A DNA stretch of 44,605 bases from an uncultured Nitrospiraceae bacterium (GTDB lineage: Bacteria; Nitrospirota; Thermodesulfovibrionia; Thermodesulfovibrionales; SM23-35): assembly GCA_937138415.1 (NCBI GenBank), contig CAKZPA010000033.1, forward strand, positions 1-44,605, written 5' to 3'. Under the pieces are notes generated by a model. It worked only from the letters and a program-made list of their open reading frames with translations. It had not been told where the DNA came from and did not search any database. The position numbers were made by a program, and so were the translations under genes. Numbering within the stretch: the stretch's first letter is position 1; every line of letters starts with the position of its first letter. Below are positions 6,107-12,550 of this stretch, in pieces.

Positions 6107-8197
6107 CTAAAAGACCGCCTTCACACCGAGGCCAGCATTCAGCCCCGCGGCGGGGAAACCGAAGCGCTCCTGATAGTCCCTGTCCAAGAGGTTATGGACA
6201 TAGCCCGTGATCTCGACATTCCTCGTCACCGGATAGGACGCTTCGATGTCGGCCGTCACGAAATCACCCTGCTCTCTCACCCTGAGTTCGGTATTGAAAA
6301 GTGTATTGTCGTTATAGATCACCTTTTGATCGGAGACGAAACGACCGTAGAGGGTTATCTTCTCTTTATTCCTTCCCTTGTACTGGAGGCCGAGATTTAT
6401 CTTGTGCGCAGGGAGGCCGGGTATCTCATCGAAGTCTCTGTTCTCGGGCACAACGAAATTGCTGACGAACGGGTCACCCTCGGTTTGGCTCTTCTGGTAT
6501 GTGTAGTTCGCAAAGATTGAAAAGCCTTTCCCTAACTGCTGCGCTACTTCCATCTCGACCCCGCACAAGGTCGCCTTGTCGATGTTGTACGAGACGAAAT
6601 TGATAAGATCGAACTGGATGTAATTGTCGATGCGATAGTAGTAAGGCGAAATCTCCATGCGCGTTTTCGAGGGAAACTCCGCCTTCCAGCCGCCCTGGAC
6701 CATGATCCCCTCCTCCTTCTCGAATGGGAGATTCGCGGTATTCACCCCCGCATCGGGCGAATAGTGCCAGTAGTGCTCGGGGGGGGTCGGCATCCGCAGG
6801 GCGCTGGCGACGCTCACATAGACCATGCCTGACGTATCGTAACGATACGTTGCCTTGAGTGACGGCGCGAGACCGCGCATCGAGATATCCGCGATCCCTT
6901 CGGCTTTCCCCGCCGGTCCCGCATTGCCGTCATACCACATATATCGCACTCCCGGCGTCAGGATAAACGTATCGGCAAGCGCGATGTCATCCATGACGTA
7001 GATCCCAACGTGCTCCGCGTTCACGTAGTTCCGGTTCCTGAAGGGAGATCTGAAATCGTCAGGGTAATTTTCGTCGCCGTCATCCTTGAATCTCTTATAA
7101 TCTCCGCCGATCGTAATCGTGTGCTTTCCCAAATACGCGGCGTAGTTCGTGTCCGCTCCATACGAGCGGTCGTCGAAGAAACGCTTGTGAAATACCCGAT
7201 TCAGCGATTTCCGCGTGTTGTACGCTTCTCTGTCGCCATGATTCCACCAGTAGTTGACCGTAAGAAGACTGTTGGGGAGTGCTTGCTCATACCCGACAGT
7301 TACGTAGTACTTCTCTTTCTCCCACCAGCTTCCCGGTTCCGGATACGCGCCCATCCCGCCGTACATGAACTCCCCGTCCGAAGCGGGATAGGAATTGTCG
7401 ATCGCCTCTCTATAGGCGGGATCATCGTAATCTTTCGACTGTCGGTTCGGCACGATGAAACCCTTTCGCACGCGAACATACTGGAGATCCCCCGTGATCT
7501 TCGCCTTCCAGGGGAGTTCGTAGCCGAGATCCAGATTGATATTCTTCAGCGAGAAATCGGCGTTCCTCAAATATCCATCGCTTTCGGAGAACCCGCCGCT
7601 CAATGCATATTCGAATGAGCCCGGTTTCCATGCATGGAAGAGGCTCGCGGTATACGTGCCGTAGCTCGCTCCGAGCCCCTGCATCTCGAAGACGCGTCTC
7701 TCAGAAGGTTTCTTCGTGACGAGATTGACGACCCCGCCGAGCGTATTTCCATACCGGGGGTCGCTCACGCCCTTCACGACCTCGATCCGTTCAACGTTAT
7801 TGAGCGGTATCGTCGTCCAGTCGATGAAATAGCCGCCGGCGGTTCCCGACGTGTTCATCGTCCTGCCGTCGATGGTGACGACGATCCGCCGCGACCCGAA
7901 TCCCCGGATCTTGATGGAATCGTCGTCGAGCGCAGCGCCCACTTCCTGCGGTCTCTGAACATCGATGCCCGGTTGGCGCACCAGAGCGGCATCGAGCGTG
8001 GAACCGATTCCCTGGAGCAACAATTCAGGAAAAACGACGGTCATGTTCGGGTTTTTCGTCTCCTTTTGGACGTCGCTTTCCGAAACGATCAGTTCGTCGA
8101 GTTGAAAAATCCTCACCCGTTCCGGCTGGCTCTCAGCGTACGTATAAACCGCCGAGACGATCAGCAGACAAATGCACGTTAACATTCCGACACGCAT
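6107..8197 (-). CDS. TonB-dependent outer-membrane receptor 2
   Basis: 696-aa outer-membrane receptor. A signal peptide covers residues 1-21, a TonB box-like DELIVSES is at 34-41, the plug contains IRGFGSRRIVVTIDGRTMN and GGVVNLVTKKPSERR, and the barrel ends in LNAGLGVKAVF. The ATG at 8197 has GGAGGGGAAGT upstream. It overlaps the 3' end of the methyltransferase gene by 65 bases. It is a paralogue of receptor 1 but the two barrels have diverged, so the pair may take up different forms of a ligand. The leader RNA pair at 8948-9257 precedes this operon. The ligand is unknown; the Zur/Znu neighbourhood favours a transition-metal chelate. Confidence 0.92.
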   Translation of the reverse strand: MRVGMLTCICLLIVSAVYTYAESQPERVRIFQLDELIVSESDVQKETKNPNMTVVFPELLLQGIGSTLDAALVRQPGIDVQRPQEVGAALDDDSIKIRGFGSRRIVVTIDGRTMNTSGTAGGYFIDWTTIPLNNVERIEVVKGVSDPRYGNTLGGVVNLVTKKPSERRVFEMQGLGASYGTYTASLFHAWKPGSFEYALSGGFSESDGYLRNADFSLKNINLDLGYELPWKAKITGDLQYVRVRKGFIVPNRQSKDYDDPAYREAIDNSYPASDGEFMYGGMGAYPEPGSWWEKEKYYVTVGYEQALPNSLLTVNYWWNHGDREAYNTRKSLNRVFHKRFFDDRSYGADTNYAAYLGKHTITIGGDYKRFKDDGDENYPDDFRSPFRNRNYVNAEHVGIYVMDDIALADTFILTPGVRYMWYDGNAGPAGKAEGIADISMRGLAPSLKATYRYDTSGMVYVSVASALRMPTPPEHYWHYSPDAGVNTANLPFEKEEGIMVQGGWKAEFPSKTRMEISPYYYRIDNYIQFDLINFVSYNIDKATLCGVEMEVAQQLGKGFSIFANYTYQKSQTEGDPFVSNFVVPENRDFDEIPGLPAHKINLGLQYKGRNKEKITLYGRFVSDQKVIYNDNTLFNTELRVREQGDFVTADIEASYPVTRNVEITGYVHNLLDRDYQERFGFPAAGLNAGLGVKAVF

Positions 8198-8933
8198 ACT
8201 TCCCCTCCTCCATGATTTCGCTCGAGTTCATACCCTCGCATCTCGACCACCAGTACATGCAGAGATGCGCAATCCCCTTACTCCAGAAATGCCCATCTTC
8301 ATAGGACAACGTCGCGACGATGCCGTGCTCCTCGTACGGTTCCGGAATGCGTTCATGCCTGAAAGACCAGTGTTCGATTGCATCCTCCAGACAGTGATAT
8401 GCGTAGGAGCTGTCGGTGCTCCACTGTTCTTCGAAACGGCGGGTGTACGCGCCGTACCTGTCATCCGGGAAACAGTCGAGAAACTGCTTTTCGGAAACGA
8501 TGAATACGTGGTGCGGTCTCGCGCGAAAGACCTTGTCGAGGGCAGAGGCGAAGCCGCTCTCCGTAAGATGGAGGCTGTTGGATGCGACAATGAGATCGAA
8601 TATCCCCAGCTCGCTCAACGGCACATCTTCCCATGTTCGGGTGTCGATAAGAAGCGACGAAACTCGCCTCCGTGTTCCTTCCTTTTCGAGCAAGGCTCTC
8701 ATGCAGGCAGACGGTTCGAGAGCCGTCACCGTGCACCCCATGGCGGCGAGAGGCAGGGAGAGAACCCCGCTGCCCGCGCCGATATCGAGGACAGCCCAAC
8801 CGGGTCTGACGAAAGCGCCGAGGACCTCGAGTGCTCTCCGATGGTACGCGTTGTGCTCCAGCCACAATTGGTACCATTTCGCGTTCCGATCCCAGTACTC
8901 CGCTGACATTGCCCTTCGTCGCTGTTTTTCCAT
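8133..8933 (-). CDS. Class I SAM-dependent methyltransferase
   Basis: 266-aa methyltransferase from the ATG at 8933-8931 (MEKQRR), which has GGAGGGG a few bases upstream. SAM-binding motif I is VLDIGAGSGVLSLPLA, followed by TALEPSACM, DLIVASNSLHL and a tail unlike housekeeping RNA methyltransferases. The N-terminal YWDRNAKWY resembles the FW..KAKNYP start of the edge methyltransferase at 1-156. It is the first gene of the operon with TonB receptor 2, directly behind the U tract of leader copy C. The last 65 bases overlap the receptor gene, a long overlap that could reflect an extended C-terminus (the receptor ribosome-binding site lies inside it). A role in modifying a metallophore or sensing a corrinoid/metal ligand is speculation. 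Confidence 0.85.
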   Translation of the reverse strand: MEKQRRRAMSAEYWDRNAKWYQLWLEHNAYHRRALEVLGAFVRPGWAVLDIGAGSGVLSLPLAAMGCTVTALEPSACMRALLEKEGTRRRVSSLLIDTRTWEDVPLSELGIFDLIVASNSLHLTESGFASALDKVFRARPHHVFIVSEKQFLDCFPDDRYGAYTRRFEEQWSTDSSYAYHCLEDAIEHWSFRHERIPEPYEEHGIVATLSYEDGHFWSKGIAHLCMYWWSRCEGMNSSEIMEEGKYACRNVNVHLSADRLGGLYVR

Positions 8934-8947
8934 GCACCCCTCCAAAC

Positions 8948-9045
8948 AAAAAAGCCACGAAAGCGATGCCTTCACGGCATATCAGCCTTCGTGGCTTTTG
9001 GATTCTCCGGCGACCCCCCGAATTGTCCGGAACTTCGTATTCCGA
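8948..9045 (-). ncRNA. Candidate leader RNA / attenuator, copy C (second of tandem)
   Basis: Hairpin I at 9026-9045 (UCGGAA / UUCCGA with loop UACGAAG, identical to the loop of copy A). Hairpin II at 8948-8998: GCCACGA / UCGUGGC outer stem, inner stem AUGCC / GGCAU around GUGAA, then six U. The methyltransferase ribosome-binding site GGAGGGG follows the U tract after a few bases. No convincing promoter lies directly upstream, so it is probably read from the promoter at 9264-9293, through copy D, giving a tandem arrangement. Hairpin II also has T residues on the plus strand and could terminate in both directions. Confidence 0.6.
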
Positions 9046-9157
9046 TCGGATCTCGGTGAAAGGTCAGCTATCGTGTCTTTTTGTGTCTATTGTCTATGCG
9101 CCGCTCTTCGGATCGAAACAGGTCCGCGCGTATCGTACGATCTCTTGCCGCATGCAC

Positions 9158-9257
9158 AAAAAAATGCCACGAGTACCCACCTTCTGGTGGCCGCCTTCGT
9201 GGCTTCTTGATCCTACGATCGTTTCCCGCTACAAATCCAAAACTTCCTGTTTCGAAC
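9158..9257 (-). ncRNA. Candidate leader RNA / attenuator, copy D (first of tandem)
   Basis: Expected to start at about 9257. Hairpin I (9236-9256) begins immediately: UUCGAAA / UUUUGGA stem, 7-nt loop CAGGAAG. Hairpin II: GCCACGA / UCGUGGC, internal loop, CCACC / GGUGG inner stem with AGAA loop, then seven U (9158-9164). Stem sequences differ from copies A and C while pairing is kept (CGAAA/UUUUG versus CCGGA/UUCGG), which is covariation-like support for a real RNA structure. It lies about 150 bases past the znuB stop and could also serve as the znuB terminator. Confidence 0.62.
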
Positions 9258-9263
9258 AATTCT

Positions 9264-9293
9264 ATGATAGCGAATGGTGCGGAACGATGTCAA
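9264..9293 (-). promoter_or_regulatory. Promoter for the leader D/C - methyltransferase - TonB - SBP operon
   Basis: Minus strand TTGACA (9288-9293), 18-bp spacer, TATCAT (9264-9269), a near-consensus sigma-70 promoter between znuB and leader copy D. The predicted +1 (about 9257) falls at the edge of hairpin I, exactly as at copy A. Confidence 0.7.
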
Positions 9294-9356
9294 GACGCTC
9301 CGGGAACCTTCTCGCATACGACGTGCGACTGCACCCCTCGGAGAACGATCGCCCGC

Positions 9357-10178
9357 TTATTTCGTCGATCCTCTTGTCAAACTTTTATAGGTAAATGCTG
9401 CGAGGAAAAGGAGAAAATTGAGGATCACGATCGTCGCTCCCGTGGGCAGATTCATCAAAAAAGATACGAAAATGCCTGCTACGACCGACGCGATCCCGCA
9501 GATCGCCGAGGTCGCCATCGTGCTCCTGAAGCTTCGTGCGACCTGGAGCGCCGTGACCGGAGGCAGGACGAGAAGAGAAGACGTGAGGAGGATGCCGACA
9601 ATCTTCATCGTGAGAACGACGGTCACGGCCGTCAAGAGAACGAGCAGAGCATTGATTCTTTCCGTATCGATCCCTGATACCTTCGCAAATTCTTCGTCGA
9701 AAGCGGTCGCAAAATTTTCATAGTAGAAGACCACGACGATCACGAGGACGACGATCGAAAGCAGGATGGAGGTGAGCACCTCTGCTTCGCTGATCGACAA
9801 GATGCTGCCGAAAAGGAAACTGAAAATATCGATGTTGAAGCCGCCGGCGACGCTCGCGATGAGCACCCCGAGCGCGATGCCGATGGAAGAGACAATACCG
9901 ATCGCCGCGTCTCCGTACAACCGCGCTTTTTCGACCAGCCTCAGGATGCCGAGCGAACTCGCCATGACGATCGGTATGGCAACATAAACGGGATGCTGTT
10001 TCAGAAAAAGACCGATCGCGACACCGCCGAACGTCACGTGGGCAAGCCCGTCACCGATCAAGGAAAGGCGCCTCAGGACGAGGAGAACGCCGAGAACCGC
10101 ACAGATGAGCGCCGTGAAAGAACCGGCGATCAACGCCCGCCACATGAATCCGTACTGAAAAAAACTCAGGATCTCCAT
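9357..10178 (-). CDS. znuB: Zinc ABC transporter permease ZnuB
   Basis: 273-aa inner-membrane permease of the ABC-3 (ZnuB/MntB/TroC) family with about eight or nine hydrophobic helices. Family landmarks are LVLRRLSLIGDGLAHVTFGG near residues 34-53, YGDAAIGI, and the loop with EEFAKVSGIDTERIN. It takes metal handed over by ZnuA across the inner membrane, powered by ZnuC. The start at 10178 lacks a close ribosome-binding site (AGGGAGG lies about 24 bases upstream), so the exact start is uncertain. It lies 88 bases downstream of znuC. Confidence 0.9.
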   Translation of the reverse strand: MEILSFFQYGFMWRALIAGSFTALICAVLGVLLVLRRLSLIGDGLAHVTFGGVAIGLFLKQHPVYVAIPIVMASSLGILRLVEKARLYGDAAIGIVSSIGIALGVLIASVAGGFNIDIFSFLFGSILSISEAEVLTSILLSIVVLVIVVVFYYENFATAFDEEFAKVSGIDTERINALLVLLTAVTVVLTMKIVGILLTSSLLVLPPVTALQVARSFRSTMATSAICGIASVVAGIFVSFLMNLPTGATIVILNFLLFLAAFTYKSLTRGSTK

Positions 10179-10266
10179 AGAAATCGATTGGCAGCGAAAG
10201 TGCCTCCCTAAAAAAGCGCACGGAACGATGACCGACTACCTCTCATGTCCCCGCGCGGGCCGCTCC

Positions 10267-11022
10267 TCACGAATCTCCGTGACGGTGGCAGATCAGGTGC
10301 TGCGTGAATTTTCCGAAGTACTTCGTCATTTTTTCCGACAGACAGAAATCCTCGAAGCTCCCGTAAAACACGACCTCCTTATCGAGGTAGAGAAGTTTCG
10401 AAGCGTATTTGCCGATGCCCGCGATGTCGTGCGTGACAAGGATGATTGTCACGTTCCTGGTGCGGTTCAGCTCCACCATCAGCGCGAAAAAGTTTTCCCT
10501 CGCTTCGGGGTCGAGCGCTGTCGTCGGCTCATCGAGGATGAGGAGTTCCGGGCGGTTGACAATCGATCGGGCGAGGAGAACACGCTGTTGCTGTCCGCCG
10601 GACAGTTGCCCGATCAACTCATGCTCGAGGTCGGTCACGTCCGTCACCCGCATCGCCTCATCCACGAGCGCTCTGTCTTCGCTTCGAATCCGTCTCGGGA
10701 ACTTTTTGGTCGAAAACAACCCGGAAGAGACGACTTCCCTCACCGTCGCGGGGAAATGCGGATTGAAATGAACGAGCTTCTGGGGAAGATAGCCGATACG
10801 ATGCCACTCCGTGAACTGCTGGACAGGTGCCCCGAAAAGGCATATCTTCCCGTTCGTCTGCTTTGCGAGCCCCAGGATAGCCTTTATGGCCGTGGTCTTT
10901 CCGGAACCGTTCGGCCCGACGAGCCCGATGAAATCTCCCGCACTCACATCGAACGAGATGTCACGCAGTACGTCGACCGAATTGTACCGGAACCTGAGAT
11001 GTTCAACGCTGATAATCGACAT
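10267..11022 (-). CDS. znuC: Zinc ABC transporter ATP-binding protein ZnuC
   Basis: 251-aa ABC ATPase. Walker A GPNGSGKTT, Q-loop YLPQK, signature LSGGQQQR, Walker B LLILDEP and switch His in VTHDIAG are all present. The C-terminus carries CHRHGDS. I start at the ATG of MSIISVEH (11022); a TTG three codons upstream is the alternative. Its start lies inside the 3' end of znuA (20-base overlap), showing translational coupling. It energises zinc (or Mn-type) import with ZnuA and ZnuB. Confidence 0.93.
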   Translation of the reverse strand: MSIISVEHLRFRYNSVDVLRDISFDVSAGDFIGLVGPNGSGKTTAIKAILGLAKQTNGKICLFGAPVQQFTEWHRIGYLPQKLVHFNPHFPATVREVVSSGLFSTKKFPRRIRSEDRALVDEAMRVTDVTDLEHELIGQLSGGQQQRVLLARSIVNRPELLILDEPTTALDPEARENFFALMVELNRTRNVTIILVTHDIAGIGKYASKLLYLDKEVVFYGSFEDFCLSEKMTKYFGKFTQHLICHRHGDS

Positions 11023-11992
11023 CGCACTCAAGCCCTGCGGCGAGATTTCTCAAATTGTTCTCCATCAGGGAGAGAAATGTCGCGTTCCCTTCCCACTCGC
11101 TTTTCGAAAGGTTGTGGGCGGCGTGGAGCAGAAGCAAACGCGCGCTCGTCTCGCGGGAAATCGTCTCTGCCACACTCGGCATGACCAGCTCCTCGATAAA
11201 AATGGATCGCAGCCGATATCGCTGCAAGGTCTTCACGATCTGAACAATATCCTGCGGACTCGGCTCCGCATTCGGCGAGAACCCTTTGAACGCCGAAACA
11301 TATCCCAGCCCGTATCTCCGGGCGAGATACCCGAAGGCGAAATGACCGCCGTGGACGATCGTCTTCTTCTTGCACGTGGCGAGGACATCACGAAACGTCC
11401 TGTCGAGACGACACAACTGCGAGATGTATATCTCGGCATTCTTTCGATAGGTCTCTCCATTGGCCGGATCCTTCGCGACGAAGCCTGCGAGAATTGTCCG
11501 GACCATCACTTCCGCATTGCCAAAATCGAGCCAGATGTGAGGGTCTTTCCCGATGTGCCCCCGATGATCCTCCCCCTTCACTGCGTCCCTTCCCACTCCG
11601 CCATGCGGCTCCGATTCGGTGCTATTGGCAAGCGGTATGCCGGCGCTCGCGTCCACGACGGATAACCGCTCATTTGAGATTCCTTTCAGCACGTCATCGA
11701 CCCAGGGCTCCATGAACCTCCCCGTATAGAGAAAAATATCTGCGTCGCTGATTGCGCGGATGTCGGCGGGCTTGGGCTCGAAGCTGTGCGGCTCCATCCC
11801 GGGCGACAGGAGGAGGTCGACCCGCGCGAGATCGCCTCCAACAGCGCGCGCAAAATCGTAGAGTGGAAAGAGGGTCGTCACAACGCGCACTCTCCTGTTG
11901 CCGCTCTCCCCCGGCTCCTTCTTCGCGCACGAACATGAATACGTCCAGAAGACGGCGCAGATGACGAGCAAGGCGAATGCCCTCTTCGTCAT
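11003..11992 (-). CDS. znuA: Zinc ABC transporter substrate-binding lipoprotein ZnuA
   Basis: 329-aa cluster A-I metal-binding protein. Signal peptide with Cys20/Cys22 (WTYSCSC) as probable lipid anchor. Metal-ligand regions: H69 in GMEPHSFEP, H152 in KDPHIWLD, H214/H217 in IVHGGHFAFGYLARRYG. A short His/Asp-rich loop (EPHGG...EDHRGH) at 128-146 is typical of zinc-specific members. The ATG at 11992 overlaps the Fur stop as ATGA, and AAGGGG sits eight bases upstream; a longer open frame to 12154 only shadows the fur gene. Fur-znuA-znuC-znuB is thus one transcription unit. Confidence 0.92.
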   Translation of the reverse strand: MTKRAFALLVICAVFWTYSCSCAKKEPGESGNRRVRVVTTLFPLYDFARAVGGDLARVDLLLSPGMEPHSFEPKPADIRAISDADIFLYTGRFMEPWVDDVLKGISNERLSVVDASAGIPLANSTESEPHGGVGRDAVKGEDHRGHIGKDPHIWLDFGNAEVMVRTILAGFVAKDPANGETYRKNAEIYISQLCRLDRTFRDVLATCKKKTIVHGGHFAFGYLARRYGLGYVSAFKGFSPNAEPSPQDIVQIVKTLQRYRLRSIFIEELVMPSVAETISRETSARLLLLHAAHNLSKSEWEGNATFLSLMENNLRNLAAGLECDVDYQR

Positions 11993-12432
11993 CTCCATGT
12001 CCCCTTGTAGTTCTTCTTCAGACAGTTCCTGCAGAGTCCGTTCACCTGGAGAAGGTGGGAGACGACCCGACCGCTCAGTTTTCTCCGCACCTCTTCCTGC
12101 AGGTCGCCAATGGCGCAGTATTCGATATCGTTCACGGCCCGACACGCCACGCAAACGAAATGATGGTGGTGAACGCTGTTACCGCAATAGAAATAGTAGA
12201 GTTGGCGATTCGGGTGGGTAATCCTGTATATGACCTTTCCATTGGCAAGTTCTTCGAGATTTCGATAGACTGTCGGCAAGCCGATCCGTGCGAACCGCTT
12301 CTTCATGCGGCGCCAGATTTCTTCCGGGCTCAGATACCCCGACTCTTTTTTGAGGATATCGATGATCGCCAGCCTCTTCGGCGTGACCTTCATGCGGAGC
12401 TGTCTCAGGTATTCCGCGACGTCACTGTCCAT
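11989..12432 (-). CDS. Fur-family metalloregulator (probable Zur)
   Basis: 147-aa Fur superfamily repressor. N-terminal winged helix with the recognition segment GLPTVYRNLEEL at 51-62. The dimerisation domain has a His cluster HHHH at 88-91, C94/C97 (CVAC) and a second CRNC at 134-137, the structural zinc site. The ATG at 12432 follows GGAGGGCGGG. It leads the znuA-znuC-znuB operon and has a palindromic operator over its own -10 region (12448-12468), so autoregulation is likely. Zinc sensing (Zur) is inferred from the linked ZnuACB; Fur-type iron sensing is not excluded. Confidence 0.9.
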   Translation of the reverse strand: MDSDVAEYLRQLRMKVTPKRLAIIDILKKESGYLSPEEIWRRMKKRFARIGLPTVYRNLEELANGKVIYRITHPNRQLYYFYCGNSVHHHHFVCVACRAVNDIEYCAIGDLQEEVRRKLSGRVVSHLLQVNGLCRNCLKKNYKGTWR

Positions 12433-12447
12433 GCCCGCCCTCCGCTC

Positions 12448-12494
12448 AAATAAAAATCGTTTCTATTTAATCAGCCGGCATTCTCAAAAGTCAA
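12448..12494 (-). promoter_or_regulatory. Promoter and Fur/Zur-type operator of the fur-znu operon
   Basis: Minus strand TTGACT (12489-12494), 18-bp spacer, TTAAAT (12465-12470). Overlapping and following the -10 is a near-perfect palindrome, 12448-12468: arms AAATAGAAA and TTTTTATTT around CGA, one mismatch. An A/T-rich palindrome of about 21 bp at -10 is the usual position for a Fur-family repressor site. Confidence 0.7.
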
Positions 12495-12550
12495 GGCGGC
12501 GAAGGGACGGGCGAACGGTCACAAGAGAGAAGCGCTCGGCGGGATGACGA

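Noticed and set aside
8948-9257. Leader hairpins as a GEMM (c-di-GMP), NiCo, fluoride or cobalamin riboswitch
   Set aside because: AAAGCCACG resembles part of some GEMM RNAs, but the GGCAAACC and GGGACGCAAAG elements and other class-defining motifs are absent.
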